Assembly: GCA_022827945.1 (NCBI GenBank)
Contig: JAJEIT010000065.1
Coordinates: forward strand, 39,294-103,293
Direction of reading: 5' to 3'
Origin: Dehalococcoidia bacterium
Lineage (GTDB): Bacteria; Chloroflexota; Dehalococcoidia; Tepidiformales; Tepidiformaceae
DNA length: 64,000 nt
Shown: piece by piece, positions 11,047 to 19,799 of the stretch
Layout: each line of letters starts with the position of its first letter
How positions within the stretch are numbered: the stretch's first letter is position 1
Program-made: the position numbers and the translations under genes
Notes under the pieces: generated by a model
What the model was told of the DNA's origin: nothing
What the model saw: only the letters and a program-made list of their open reading frames with translations
The model's database searches: none

Positions 11047-11934
11047 ATGGACCTCTCTTCCCTGGCCCTGCTCCTCTCCATCACAATCGACATCGACCCG
11101 GACATCGGGAAGATCTTCGGGCTGACGATCACGTGGCACGGGCTGTTCACGGCGATCGGGATCATCTGCGGCGTGAGCCTGTCGGTGTACCTCGCGCGCG
11201 TCGACGGCGTGCCTTCCGACGTGGGGCAGGAGATCGCCCTCGTCTCGGTGATCAGCGCCATCATCGGGGCGCGTCTCTTCTTCGTCTTCGAGCACTGGGA
11301 CCGCTTCGAGAACGACCTGGCGGCGATCGTGACGGACATCACCGAGGGGGGCATTACGCTCTACGGCGGCCTGATCGGGGGCGTGCTGGGAGGGGTGATC
11401 TACGGCGCCATCCAGCGCTACCCCATCGGCATCTGCCTGGATGCGGCCGGCCCGGGAATGATCCTGGGCCAGGGCCTCGGGCGGATCGGCGACCTCATCA
11501 ACGGGGAGCACCTGGCGACCGCCAGCGACCTGCCCTGGGCCTTCGTCTACGTTCACCCGAACACGCTGGGCGAGCTGGGGCAGTCCGTGCACCCGGCGGC
11601 CGGCGGCTACGAGCTGCTCGGCGACTTCGTCATCCTCGCTATCCTGCTGTTCGTGGCGAGGCGGGTCATCAAGGTGCCGGGCTGGACCTTCTGCACGTAC
11701 GCCATCCTCTACTCGGTGATGCGCTTCGGCCTCTCCGAGTTCCGAATCGACGAGCAGACGGTCGACGGCATCCCCGTGCCGCAGATCGTGGCGGCGGTGG
11801 TCATCGGGCTCGCCATCATCCTGGCGGGCGTGTTCCGCCGGTACCCGGGCGGGATCACGGATGAGTGGGAGGACCGCGTGCTCGGTCCGCCGCCGGAAGA
11901 GGCCGAGGACGAGTCGACGCCCTCCCCGGCATGA
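11047..11934 (+). CDS. lgt: Prolipoprotein diacylglyceryl transferase
   Basis: A 295-residue polytopic membrane enzyme (about seven helices) that moves diacylglycerol from phosphatidylglycerol onto the lipobox Cys of prelipoproteins. The Lgt signature appears as 'GRIGDLINGEHLA', with the usual Asn of GNF replaced by Asp. 'ITWHGLFTAIGI' provides the conserved Tyr/Trp-His region, and 'GARLFFVFEHWD' and 'GGITLYGGLIGG' are also typical. A TACGAT box lies 8 nt before the ATG. The cytoplasmic tail is acidic. Its stop overlaps the glutaredoxin-like gene by 4 bp. A likely client in the window is the PQQ dehydrogenase lipoprotein. Confidence 0.95.
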   Translation: MDLSSLALLLSITIDIDPDIGKIFGLTITWHGLFTAIGIICGVSLSVYLARVDGVPSDVGQEIALVSVISAIIGARLFFVFEHWDRFENDLAAIVTDITEGGITLYGGLIGGVLGGVIYGAIQRYPIGICLDAAGPGMILGQGLGRIGDLINGEHLATASDLPWAFVYVHPNTLGELGQSVHPAAGGYELLGDFVILAILLFVARRVIKVPGWTFCTYAILYSVMRFGLSEFRIDEQTVDGIPVPQIVAAVVIGLAIILAGVFRRYPGGITDEWEDRVLGPPPEEAEDESTPSPA

Positions 11935-12185
11935 GCGCCCCCGGCCCGGTCACCCTCTACACGCGCGCCGACTGCCGCCTCTGCGACGAGGCGCGCGCAC
12001 TCCTTGAGGGGCTCGCCGAGCGCCTCGGCTTCGCGATTGAGGCGGTCGACATCGACGCGGACGCCGAGCTTCGCGCCCGCTACAACTACGCGGTCCCCGT
12101 GATCGCGGCCGGCGGCGAGGAGGTTGCGCGGGCGCCCATCCGGGCGGCGGCGCTGGAGGCGGCCCTGCGGGAGCGCTACCGGTAG
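11931..12185 (+). CDS. Glutaredoxin-like thioredoxin-fold protein
   Basis: An 84-residue thioredoxin-fold protein of the glutaredoxin-like (DUF836) type. The redox motif is CRLC in 'LYTRADCRLCDEA', and the cis-Pro lies in 'YAVPVIAAGG'. It starts with the ATGA overlap on lgt, so the two are translationally coupled. The longer track frame starting at 11865 is shadow. It probably reduces disulfides or mixed disulfides in the cytoplasm. Its last 10 bp overlap the convergent nadD gene end. Confidence 0.85.
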   Translation: MSAPGPVTLYTRADCRLCDEARALLEGLAERLGFAIEAVDIDADAELRARYNYAVPVIAAGGEEVARAPIRAAALEAALRERYR

Positions 12186-12763
12186 AGGCCGTGCTCGCGG
12201 ATGTAGTCCTCGACCGCAGGCGGCACGAGGTAGCGGATGGACATCCCCTCGCGGACGCGCTCGCGCACGAGCGTTGAGCTGACCGGGAGCGGGGGCATCT
12301 CGACGACGATTGGTGGGGTATCGAGACCAATCTGCGCGGCCAGCCAGGCTTGCTCGCCCTGGTCGGCGTCCTTGGGGGCGACGGCGAGGCGGGCGAGGGC
12401 GGTGATGACGTCGGGGTCACGCCAGGCGGGCATATCCGCGAGGGCGTCGCTGCCGAGGATGAGGACGACATCGTCGAGGCCCTGGGCGTGCATCTCGCGC
12501 AGGGTGTCGACGGTGTAGGTCGGGCCGATGCGCTCGATCTCCCGCTCGTCGAGGTGGAAGCCGGGGTTGTCGGCGATGGCGAGGTGGGTCATGGCGAGGC
12601 GGTGGGCGGCGGAGCTCACGCCGAGGCCGGCCTTGCGCCAGGGATCGCCCGCGGGCATGAAGTAGACGCGCTCCAGGCCAAGCTGCTCGCGGGCGCACTC
12701 GCCCAGGACGAGATGGCCGACGTGCGGGGGATCGAAGGTGCCTCCGAGCAGGCCGATGGGCAT
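12176..12763 (-). CDS. nadD: Nicotinate-nucleotide adenylyltransferase
   Basis: A 195-residue nucleotidyltransferase that joins ATP and nicotinate mononucleotide to give NaAD in NAD synthesis. Seen: the N-terminal 'GGTFDPPHVGH' motif (GxFxPxHxGH), 'GSDALADMPAW' for substrate binding, and the C-terminal 'PVSSTLVRERVREGMSIRYLVP' with the ISSTxxR-like motif. The length matches the family. A TAGACT box sits exactly 6 nt before the ATG, which points to a leaderless mRNA. It is divergent from the hrcA operon and convergent with the glutaredoxin gene. Confidence 0.96.
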   Translation of the reverse strand: MPIGLLGGTFDPPHVGHLVLGECAREQLGLERVYFMPAGDPWRKAGLGVSSAAHRLAMTHLAIADNPGFHLDEREIERIGPTYTVDTLREMHAQGLDDVVLILGSDALADMPAWRDPDVITALARLAVAPKDADQGEQAWLAAQIGLDTPPIVVEMPPLPVSSTLVRERVREGMSIRYLVPPAVEDYIREHGLYR

Positions 12764-12769
12764 GGTGCG

Positions 12770-12775
12770 AGTCTA
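12770..12775 (-). promoter_or_regulatory. Leaderless -10 box of nadD
   Basis: TAGACT on the minus strand with 6 nt to the ATG. It fits the TANNNT-N6-start pattern seen at many genes here. Confidence 0.55.
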
Positions 12776-12788
12776 TCCGATCGGGTCA

Positions 12789-12815
12789 TTAGCACTCTTG
12801 CCCCGAGAGTGCTAA
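12789..12815 (+). promoter_or_regulatory. CIRCE operator (HrcA binding site)
   Basis: The perfect inverted repeat TTAGCACTC-N9-GAGTGCTAA, identical to the consensus CIRCE. It overlaps a probable promoter (TTAGCA at 12789 and TAACAT at 12813, 18-bp spacing) and ends 21 bp before the hrcA start. HrcA binding here would repress hrcA-grpE-dnaK until heat shock titrates HrcA. Confidence 0.97.
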
Positions 12816-12836
12816 CATAGGTCGACAAGGTTCACA

Positions 12837-13895
12837 ATGGCATTGTCAGAGCGAAGGGCCAGGATCCTCGCCTTCATCATCGAGGACTACGTCGAGAGCG
12901 CGCAGCCGATCGGCTCCGCGGCGCTCGTGGCGCGGCACGATCTGGACCTCTCCAGCGCCACCGTTCGCAGCGAAATGAAGGCCCTCGAGGAAGAGGGGCT
13001 GATCACGCATCCCCACACCTCGGCGGGGCGCGTGCCGAGCAATCTCGGCTACCGCACGTACGTCGGCTCGCTCATGGGCGACCGCCGCCTGAGCAGCGCC
13101 GAGGAGCTGACGATCCTGCACCAGTTCCACCAGAGCGCGGTCGACCTGCAGCGCTGGCTGTCGCTCTCGGCGAGCGTGCTGGCGAACTCGCTGCATACGG
13201 CCGCGATCGCGACGCCGCCGCACATGGTGGAAGTGCGGCTGAAGCAGCTCCAGCTGGTCGAGCTGACGGAGGAGAGCGCGCTGCTGGTGGTGGTGATGAA
13301 CGACGCCGCCGTCCTCCAGCACACGCTCCAGTTCGCGGAGGCGACGACACAGGACCAGCTCACACGGCTGGCGGGCCGCCTGAACCAGCAGCTCGAGGGC
13401 AAGACCGCCACGGAGATCGAGGCGAGGGCGCCGGCGGCGGCCGTCATCGAGCGGCAGGTGGTCGACCAGGTGGTGGCGCTGCTCCGCAGCGAGGAGGACG
13501 CCGCCAGCGAGACGCCGGTTATTGAGGGCGTGCGCGAGCTGTTGCGCCAGCCGGAATACGAGGGCGACAGCGACCGCCTGCTCGACACGCTCGAGGCGGT
13601 CGAGACCTCGCGCCTGCAGCGCGCGATTCCGGCGCGGCTGCTGGGGAGCGACGACGTGGCGATCGTGATCGGCGACGAGAATCCCGCCGAGCGCTACCGC
13701 GACATGAGCTTCGTGCTCTCACGCTACGGACCAACGGGAGGCGCCGGCGGCCTCATCGGGCTGCTGGGCCCGACCCGGCTCGACTATCCCGACGCGGTCG
13801 CGCACGTGCGCTACGTGAGCGACGTCCTGACCGAGCTGATGCGGCGTTTCTACGGAGACGCGGAGGCGGCGGACACACCCGAGGAGACGCAATGA
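12837..13895 (+). CDS. hrcA: Heat-inducible transcriptional repressor HrcA
   Basis: A 352-residue repressor of class I heat-shock genes. The N-terminal winged helix-turn-helix reads 'RILAFIIEDYVESAQPIGS' through 'LDLSSATVRSEMKALEEEGLITHPHTSAGRVPS', which is diagnostic. The central GAF-like dimer domain and 'TGGAGGLIGLLGPTRLDYPDAVAHVRYV' at the C-terminus are both present. The preceding CIRCE element confirms the role and shows autoregulation. The stop overlaps grpE by 4 bp. Length is normal for the family. Confidence 0.97.
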   Translation: MALSERRARILAFIIEDYVESAQPIGSAALVARHDLDLSSATVRSEMKALEEEGLITHPHTSAGRVPSNLGYRTYVGSLMGDRRLSSAEELTILHQFHQSAVDLQRWLSLSASVLANSLHTAAIATPPHMVEVRLKQLQLVELTEESALLVVVMNDAAVLQHTLQFAEATTQDQLTRLAGRLNQQLEGKTATEIEARAPAAAVIERQVVDQVVALLRSEEDAASETPVIEGVRELLRQPEYEGDSDRLLDTLEAVETSRLQRAIPARLLGSDDVAIVIGDENPAERYRDMSFVLSRYGPTGGAGGLIGLLGPTRLDYPDAVAHVRYVSDVLTELMRRFYGDAEAADTPEETQ

Positions 13896-14518
13896 GCGAC
13901 AGCGACGCTCCGAAGTTCGTCGACCGGCGCGCAGCCGCGCGCATGTCCGAGGACGAGGGCGAAGCGGCCGAGGCTGCGTCCGAGGCGGAGGCGCCGGCGC
14001 CCGGGGAGGCGCCTGCCGGGGGCCTCCAGGAGCAGCTCGAGGCCGCGCTGGCCCAGGCCGAGCGCTTCGAGGCGAACTGGAAACGGGCGGCCGCCGACCA
14101 CGCGAACTACAAGCGCCGGGTCGAGCAGGAACGGTCCGAGCAGGCGCGCCTCGCCGGCGCCGCGCTGGTGATCAACCTGCTGCCCATCCGCGACGACTTC
14201 GGACGGGCGGTCGAGACACTCGACAGCACGCTCGCCGGGCTGAACTGGGTGCAGGGCGTGCTCGCCATCGAGCGCAAGCTGGGCGGCCTGCTGGAAAGCA
14301 TGGGCGTGACGGAGGTGGCCGCCGAGGGCGAGACCTTCGACCCCACGCAGCACGAGGCCGTGGGCCGCGCCCCCGGCCCCGAGAACGTCTGCCTGCACGT
14401 CGTCCAGAAGGGCTACGCCCTCAGCGGCGCTGTCATCCGCCCCGCCATGGTGATCGTGGGCGAGGGCGGCGAAGCGAACGCGGGCGAATCAACCGAACGC
14501 GAAGACGAGGGCGACTAG
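13892..14518 (+). CDS. grpE: Nucleotide exchange factor GrpE
   Basis: A 208-residue GrpE that releases ADP from DnaK. An acidic disordered N-terminus (residues 1-50) is followed by the long dimerising helix ('[30 protein letters not shown]') and the C-terminal beta domain with '[18 protein letters not shown]' and '[13 protein letters not shown]'. The start ATG overlaps the hrcA stop (ATGA). It is followed by dnaK after 34 bp, in the usual order hrcA-grpE-dnaK. Confidence 0.96.
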   Translation: MSDSDAPKFVDRRAAARMSEDEGEAAEAASEAEAPAPGEAPAGGLQEQLEAALAQAERFEANWKRAAADHANYKRRVEQERSEQARLAGAALVINLLPIRDDFGRAVETLDSTLAGLNWVQGVLAIERKLGGLLESMGVTEVAAEGETFDPTQHEAVGRAPGPENVCLHVVQKGYALSGAVIRPAMVIVGEGGEANAGESTEREDEGD

Positions 14519-14552
14519 CCGCCCCGAGAGACCACCGCCAGGAGGAACGAAC

Positions 14553-16478
14553 ATGCCGAAAGTACTGGGAATCGACCTGGGCACCACGAACAGCGCCATG
14601 GCCGTGATGGAAGGCGGCGAGCCCACCGTGGTCCCGAACGCCGAAGGCACGCGCACGACCCCCTCGGTCGTCGCCCTGACCAAGGGCGGCGAGCGGCTCG
14701 TGGGCCAGGTCGCCAAGCGCCAGGCGATCACGAACCCCGAGGACACCGTCTACAGCATCAAGCGCTTCATGGGGCGCAAGCACAGCGACCCCGAGGTGCA
14801 GCGCGGCGCGGGCTCGATGCCGTACCACATCAGCGCCGCCGAGAACGGCGACGTGCAGGTGACGATGGGCGAGGGCGACCACAGCCCGCCCGAGGTCAGC
14901 GCCATGATCCTGCAGAAGCTGAAGGCGGACGCGGAGGCCTACCTGGGCGAGACCGTGACCGAAGCGGTCATCACCGTGCCCGCCTACTTCAACGACGCAC
15001 AGCGGCAGGCGACCAAGGACGCGGGCCGCATCGCGGGCCTGAACGTGCTCCGCATCATCAACGAGCCGACAGCGGCCTCGCTGGCCTACGGCCTCGACAA
15101 GAAGGAAGACGAGGTCATCGCCGTCTACGACCTCGGCGGGGGCACGTTCGACATCTCCATCCTCGAGATCGGCGACGGCACCTTCCAGGTGCTCAGCACG
15201 AACGGCAACACGCACCTCGGCGGCGACGACTTCGACGACCGCATCATCGACTGGCTGGTCGACGAGTTCCGGCAGGCCGAGGGGATCGACCTGCGGCAGG
15301 ACCGCCAGGCGCTGCAGCGCCTGAAGGCGGAGGCGGAGAAGGCGAAGATCGAGCTCTCCAGCGCCCAGCAGTCGGAGATCAACCTGCCCTTCATCACCGC
15401 CGACGCGAGCGGGCCCAAGCACCTCAACCTCACGCTCAGCCGGGCGAAGCTCGAGCAGCTCGTGGGCGACCTGCTTCGGGGCACCCTCGAACCGGTGAAG
15501 AAAGCGCTCGACGACGCCGGGAAGGCCGCCGGCGCGGTCGACGAGATCGTGCTCGTGGGCGGCCAGACGCGCATGCCCGCCGTGCAGACGCTGGTGGGCG
15601 AGTTCTTCGGGAAGGAGCCCCACAAGGGCGTGAACCCGGATGAGGTGGTCGCGATCGGCGCGGCCATCCAGGCGGGCGTGCTGATGGGCGACGTGCAGGA
15701 CGTGCTCCTGCTCGACGTGACGCCGCTGACGCTCGGCATCGAGACGCTGGGCGGCGTGATGACGACCATCATCCCGCGCAACACGACCATCCCGACGGCC
15801 AAGAGCCAGGTGTTCAGCACGGCGGCCGACAACCAGCCGAGCGTCGAGATCCACGTGCTCCAGGGCGAGCGCCCGATGGCGCCGGATAACAAGTCGCTCG
15901 GCAAGTTCACCCTGGACGGCATCCTGCCGGCGCCGCGCGGCGTGCCCCAGATCGAGGTCACGTTCGACATCGACGCGAACGGCATCGTGAACGTGCACGC
16001 CGCCGATAAGGGCACGGGTCGCGAGCAGAAGATCACGATCCAGGCGTCGAGCGGGCTGAGCGAGGAAGAGATCCAGCAGATGCAGCGCGACGCTGAGCTG
16101 CACGCGGATGAGGATCTGCGCCGCCGCGAGATGATCGAGCTGCGCAACCTGGCCGACAGCGCCGCCTACCAGGCGGAGAAGACGCTCACCGACAACGCCG
16201 ACAAGATCGACGAGGCCCTCAAGGCGGACGTCGAGGAGAAGGTGAAGGCGGTGCGCGAGGCGCTCGAGGCCGAGGGCGACGACGACGCCACGAAGGAACG
16301 CATCCAGGCGGCGCTCGACGAGCTGACGCAGGCGCTCCAGAAAGTCGGCGAGTCCGTGTACGGCCAGCAGGGCGACGGTCCGGGGCCGGACGGCGCCGCC
16401 GGAGGCGGCTTCGATCCGGGCGCGAGCGCGGGCGGCGCCGAGGAAGGCACCGTCGAGGGCGAGTTCCGCGAGGTCTAG
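14553..16478 (+). CDS. dnaK: Molecular chaperone DnaK (Hsp70)
   Basis: A 641-residue Hsp70 chaperone. The nucleotide domain has '[17 protein letters not shown]', '[14 protein letters not shown]' and '[15 protein letters not shown]'. The substrate-binding domain and helical lid follow, and the C-terminus ends in an acidic 'EGEFREV' typical of bacterial DnaK. AGGAGG lies 5 nt before the ATG. The gene belongs to the CIRCE-controlled operon, but dnaJ does not follow; an aldolase gene does, so the J-domain partner must be encoded elsewhere. Confidence 0.98.
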   Translation: MPKVLGIDLGTTNSAMAVMEGGEPTVVPNAEGTRTTPSVVALTKGGERLVGQVAKRQAITNPEDTVYSIKRFMGRKHSDPEVQRGAGSMPYHISAAENGDVQVTMGEGDHSPPEVSAMILQKLKADAEAYLGETVTEAVITVPAYFNDAQRQATKDAGRIAGLNVLRIINEPTAASLAYGLDKKEDEVIAVYDLGGGTFDISILEIGDGTFQVLSTNGNTHLGGDDFDDRIIDWLVDEFRQAEGIDLRQDRQALQRLKAEAEKAKIELSSAQQSEINLPFITADASGPKHLNLTLSRAKLEQLVGDLLRGTLEPVKKALDDAGKAAGAVDEIVLVGGQTRMPAVQTLVGEFFGKEPHKGVNPDEVVAIGAAIQAGVLMGDVQDVLLLDVTPLTLGIETLGGVMTTIIPRNTTIPTAKSQVFSTAADNQPSVEIHVLQGERPMAPDNKSLGKFTLDGILPAPRGVPQIEVTFDIDANGIVNVHAADKGTGREQKITIQASSGLSEEEIQQMQRDAELHADEDLRRREMIELRNLADSAAYQAEKTLTDNADKIDEALKADVEEKVKAVREALEAEGDDDATKERIQAALDELTQALQKVGESVYGQQGDGPGPDGAAGGGFDPGASAGGAEEGTVEGEFREV

Positions 16479-16486
16479 CGGAGGGC

Positions 16487-16492
16487 TATCCT
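16487..16492 (+). promoter_or_regulatory. Leaderless -10 box of the class II aldolase gene
   Basis: TATCCT with 6 nt to the ATG at 16499. It suggests the aldolase has its own promoter after dnaK. Confidence 0.5.
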
Positions 16493-16498
16493 CCCCCG

Positions 16499-17053
16499 AT
16501 GGCCGTTCCGGAGGCGACGCTGCGCGAGCTCGCAGGGGTCGGGCGTGACCTCTATCAGCTCGGCATGGTCAGCAGCCGCGGCGGCAACCTGAGCATCCGT
16601 GACGGCCACGAGATGTGGATCACGGGCACGGGGACGGCCCTGGGACATCTGAAGAAGCTCGACATCAGCCGCGTGTATCCCGACGGGCGGCACGAGGCGC
16701 CGCCGCCATCGAGCGACACCATCCTCCACTGGACCATCTACGCGACGACGCAGGCGGGGGCGATCGCGCATGCCCATCCCCACCACGCCATCGCCCTTTC
16801 CTACACCCGGGACGTGTTCAAGCCGGAAGACCTGGAGGGGCAGCTGCACATCCCCTCCGTGCCGGTGATCGAGCAGGGGCCGACGCAAGAGGAGAAGATC
16901 GCAACCGCGCTGCGCGAGTCGCGCGTGGCCATCCTGCAGGGCCACGGCGCCTACGCCCGCGGCGGCTCGCTCTGGGACGCGCTCCACTGGCTGACCGCGC
17001 TCGAGGAGAGCGCCCACATCGTCTGGCTGCGGCAGGCGGTCGAGCGCGACTAG
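16499..17053 (+). CDS. Class II aldolase/adducin family protein
   Basis: A 184-residue single-domain enzyme of the fuculose-/ribulose-phosphate aldolase and epimerase family. The divalent-metal ligands are visible in 'AIAHAHPHHAIALS' and a later His in 'AILQGHGAYARG'. The N-terminal 'MVSSRGGNLSIRDG' is the phosphate-binding region. The glutamate following 'PPSSDTILHWTIY' in typical aldolases is not obvious, so it may be an aldolase, epimerase or decarboxylase. It has its own leaderless-type promoter after dnaK. The stop overlaps the convergent ferredoxin gene by 4 bp. Confidence 0.85.
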   Translation: MAVPEATLRELAGVGRDLYQLGMVSSRGGNLSIRDGHEMWITGTGTALGHLKKLDISRVYPDGRHEAPPPSSDTILHWTIYATTQAGAIAHAHPHHAIALSYTRDVFKPEDLEGQLHIPSVPVIEQGPTQEEKIATALRESRVAILQGHGAYARGGSLWDALHWLTALEESAHIVWLRQAVERD

Positions 17054-17295
17054 GCGGTCGCGTACAGCTTCGTCACCGTTACCGCCTCGACCGGGCAGCG
17101 TTCGACACAGAGGTCGCAGAGGATGCACTCGTCGACGTTGTCGTCGATGACGCGCGCGACGCGCTCACCGGGGTCGCGCTCGAGGATGTCGACGGGGCAG
17201 CTCTGGACGCACTCGCGGCACTCGGGTTCCGAGGCGCAGGCGGCCTCGTCGATGGTCACGTCGATGAAGAGGCCCACGGGCTGAGCGTACCCCAT
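17050..17295 (-). CDS. Ferredoxin, 2x[4Fe-4S]-type
   Basis: An 81-residue electron carrier with two Cys clusters. The C-terminal 'CILCDLCVERCPVEA' is a standard CxxCxxCxxxCP, while the N-terminal cluster is spread as 'CASEPECRECVQSCPVD', resembling the insert-bearing first motif of NDH-type and Zn/7Fe ferredoxins. 'DVTIDEAACAS' is a typical start. It is divergent from the amidohydrolase, whose start is only 18 bp away. It probably passes low-potential electrons to an oxidoreductase not identifiable here. Confidence 0.9.
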   Translation of the reverse strand: MGYAQPVGLFIDVTIDEAACASEPECRECVQSCPVDILERDPGERVARVIDDNVDECILCDLCVERCPVEAVTVTKLYATA

Positions 17296-17313
17296 CTGCT
17301 ACGATCGCTCCCG

Positions 17314-18144
17314 GTGACAATCGACGCGCATACACACCTCTTTCCCCCCTCGCAGGCGCGGGCGCGCGACGCCATCGCGGGCCGCGACGCGGGCTTCGCC
17401 GAGATCTACGGCGACCCCGGGGCTGCCATCGCGGATGCACCCGCGCTGCTCGCGGCGCTCGGCGAGGATGGCATCGAAGCGGCGGTCGCGCTCGGCTTCG
17501 CCTTCAGCGGCGAGCGCGAGGTCGCGGAGCAGAACGAGTACGTCCTCGGCGCCGCCGCCGAGGCGCCACGCGCGATCGTGCCCTTCGCGACCGTGAACCC
17601 GACGCTCGCGGGCTGGGAGCGGGAGGCCGAACGCGCGCTCGCACAGGGCGCCCGGGGCTTCGGGGAACTGCGCCCGGGGACACAGGGCTGGAACCCGCTC
17701 GGAGACGCAGGACGGCGACTGGCGGCGCTCGCGGGCGAGGCCGGGGCTGCCCTGGTCTGGCACTCGAGCGAGCCCGTCGGGCACCGCTATCCGGGCAAGG
17801 ACGGCGGCCTTTCTCCGGCAGAGCTGATCGAGGTTGCGACGGCCGCGCCCGAGGTCACGATGGTGGGGGCGCACCTGGGGGCGGGGGCGTCGTTCTACCT
17901 GTCCATGCCCGAGGTCCGGGAAGCCGTCCCCAACCTGCTGTTCGATACGGCGGCGGCGAGCCTGCTTTACGATTCCGGGGCGATTGCCCGTCTGGTGGCA
18001 ACGGCCGGCGCGGAGCGCGTCCTCTTCGCTTCGGACTTCCCCCTGCGAAGGCCCGACGCCGAGATGAAGCGGACACTTGCCGGACTCGACGCCGGCGACG
18101 CCGCGGCCATCGCGGGAGAGAACGCACGCAGGCGGCTTTGCTGA
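17314..18144 (+). CDS. Amidohydrolase-2 family metal hydrolase
   Basis: A 276-residue TIM-barrel protein of the amidohydrolase-related (ACMSD-like) family. The first metal motif is 'DAHTHLF' immediately after the start, a later His lies in 'ALVWHSSEPVGH', another in 'TMVGAHLGAG', and the catalytic Asp is in 'VLFASDFPLRRP'. I start at GTG 17314, 8 nt after a TACGAT box; the track's frame from 16615 is antisense shadow. Members decarboxylate or hydrolyse small cyclic carboxylates; the substrate is unknown. It runs into thpR with a 1-bp gap. Confidence 0.85.
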   Translation: MTIDAHTHLFPPSQARARDAIAGRDAGFAEIYGDPGAAIADAPALLAALGEDGIEAAVALGFAFSGEREVAEQNEYVLGAAAEAPRAIVPFATVNPTLAGWEREAERALAQGARGFGELRPGTQGWNPLGDAGRRLAALAGEAGAALVWHSSEPVGHRYPGKDGGLSPAELIEVATAAPEVTMVGAHLGAGASFYLSMPEVREAVPNLLFDTAAASLLYDSGAIARLVATAGAERVLFASDFPLRRPDAEMKRTLAGLDAGDAAAIAGENARRRLC

Positions 18145-18145
18145 G

Positions 18146-18754
18146 ATGACCGAGCCAACCGAGAAGACCCACCGCCTGTTCGTCGCGTGCGAACTACCCG
18201 AGGACGTGCGGCACACCGTCGGCGGGCTCGTAGAGAGCCTGCGGGAGCAGAGTGACGGCGCCGTGCGATGGGTGAATCCGTCGAACCTCCACGTCACCCT
18301 GAAGTTCCTGGGCGAGGTGCCAGAGCGGCAGATTCCGGCGGTGAAGATGGCCCTGCAGGAAGCGGTCGTGCGGCATTCGGCCTTCTTCCTGGAGCTCGCC
18401 AACATCGGGACGTTCGGCGGGCGCGAGGGGCTGCGGGTAATGTGGGCGGCGGTCGCCGGCGACGTCCTCCGGCTGGAGGCGCTCGCGCGGGACGTGAACC
18501 GCGCCCTGTCGGTGGTCGGCTTCGAGCGGGAGACGCGCCCCTTCCGCCCGCACCTGACGCTCGGGCGGGTCCGCAACGAGGTAGGCACCCGCCAGCGGGC
18601 CGAGCTCGAGGTGGCGGTGGGGAAGATCGAGATCCCGGAGTGCGAGTGGCGGACGACCGAGATTTCCCTGGTCCGCAGCCGCCTCCACCCCGACGGCGCC
18701 CGCCACGATACGGTCGCCACTTTCCCCCTGCGCGCGCCACCGCCAGCGAGCTGA
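18146..18754 (+). CDS. thpR: RNA 2',3'-cyclic phosphodiesterase
   Basis: A 202-residue 2H phosphoesterase (formerly 2'-5' RNA ligase). The two HxTx motifs are 'LHVTLKFLGEV' and 'PHLTLGRVRNE', about 125 residues apart. The N-terminal 'HRLFVACELPEDVR' is the family start. It opens 2',3'-cyclic phosphates on RNA ends, as in tRNA metabolism. The start is ATG 18146, one base after the amidohydrolase stop; the track start at 18077 lies inside that gene. The two are probably one transcript. Confidence 0.92.
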   Translation: MTEPTEKTHRLFVACELPEDVRHTVGGLVESLREQSDGAVRWVNPSNLHVTLKFLGEVPERQIPAVKMALQEAVVRHSAFFLELANIGTFGGREGLRVMWAAVAGDVLRLEALARDVNRALSVVGFERETRPFRPHLTLGRVRNEVGTRQRAELEVAVGKIEIPECEWRTTEISLVRSRLHPDGARHDTVATFPLRAPPPAS

Positions 18755-18824
18755 GGGCGCCCCGGAGCCGGCTTCGCCGTTCGGGGGAGATGCGTAGGAT
18801 TCCCGCGGAGAGAGGGAGGGATCG

Positions 18825-19751
18825 ATGTCAGCAGATGCGCACCCCGAGCCCAGCGAAGCGGAGGTTCGCTCCTACTTCGAGACGTGCAGCAACTGGGGGC
18901 GCTGGGGACCCGACGACAGCGCCGGCACGATCAACCTGATCACGCCCGAGAAGCGCCGCGAGGCGGCGGCGCTGGTGCGCAGCGGCCGATCGGTTTCGTG
19001 CTCCTACCCGCTGAACACGCAGGGCGGCCCCGGCAACTGGAGACCCGCCCAGCATTTCCTGACCTTCGGTCCGCAGGCCTCGGCCGACTACATCGGGCTC
19101 GTGTTCCACGGGTACGCGACGACGCACGTCGACGCGCTCTGCCACATCTTCTGGGAAGGGAAGATGTGGAACGGGAAGGACGCCGCCGAAGAGGTGACCT
19201 CCGCAGGGGCGCGCACGGGGGCGGTGGCGGCCTGGAAGGACGGCATCATCACGCGCGGCGTGCTGCTCGACATCCCGCGGCTGCGCGGGACCGAGTACGT
19301 GACCCCCGACCGGCCCACCCGCGGCTGGGAGCTGGAAGCCGCTGCCGAAGCCGAGGGCGTCGAGCTCCGGCCGGGCGACGCCGTGCTCGTGCGGGGGGCG
19401 CGCCCCGCGTTCCTCGCGGCCAACCCCGAGATGGTGCCCGGAACCCCGCCGACGCCCGGCCTGCACGTCGACTGCGTGCCCGTGCTGAAGCAGGCGGACG
19501 CGGCCATCCTCGGCTGGGACATGCTCGACTCGCGGCCCCACTCCTACCCGCTGTTCGACGACGCGCCCGGCGGGCCCGTGCACGTGTTCACCATCGTCTA
19601 CATGGGGCTGCCGCTGCTGGACAACGCCTTCCTCGATCCGCTGGCGGAGGCGTGCGCGGAGGAAGGCCGCTGGGAGTTCATGCTCTCGATCGCGCCGCTG
19701 CACGTGCGCGGGGGCACCGGCTCGCCGGTGAACCCGATCGCCACGTTCTGA
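18825..19751 (+). CDS. Cyclase family protein (kynurenine formamidase-like)
   Basis: A 308-residue metal-dependent hydrolase of the cyclase family. The metal-binding signature is visible as 'HGYATTHVDALCHIFWEGKMWNG' (HxxxxHxDxxxH), and 'DAVLVRGARP' is the second conserved block. The N-terminal 'WGRWGPDDSAGTINLITPEKR' is typical of the larger Chloroflexi and actinobacterial members. Possible substrates are formylkynurenine or another amide/lactone; the family is broad. It is followed 48 bp later by a PIG-L deacetylase in the same direction, with AGGAGG-like GGAGG before the latter. Confidence 0.88.
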   Translation: MSADAHPEPSEAEVRSYFETCSNWGRWGPDDSAGTINLITPEKRREAAALVRSGRSVSCSYPLNTQGGPGNWRPAQHFLTFGPQASADYIGLVFHGYATTHVDALCHIFWEGKMWNGKDAAEEVTSAGARTGAVAAWKDGIITRGVLLDIPRLRGTEYVTPDRPTRGWELEAAAEAEGVELRPGDAVLVRGARPAFLAANPEMVPGTPPTPGLHVDCVPVLKQADAAILGWDMLDSRPHSYPLFDDAPGGPVHVFTIVYMGLPLLDNAFLDPLAEACAEEGRWEFMLSIAPLHVRGGTGSPVNPIATF

Positions 19752-19799
19752 GGCTTCCCCCAACCACCCGACACCAGACCAAACGGAGGACGTATCCCC

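Noticed and set aside
17290-17316. Shared leaderless promoter for both the ferredoxin and the amidohydrolase
   Set aside because: The amidohydrolase has TACGAT 8 nt before GTG, but no TANNNT at the right distance precedes the ferredoxin ATG.
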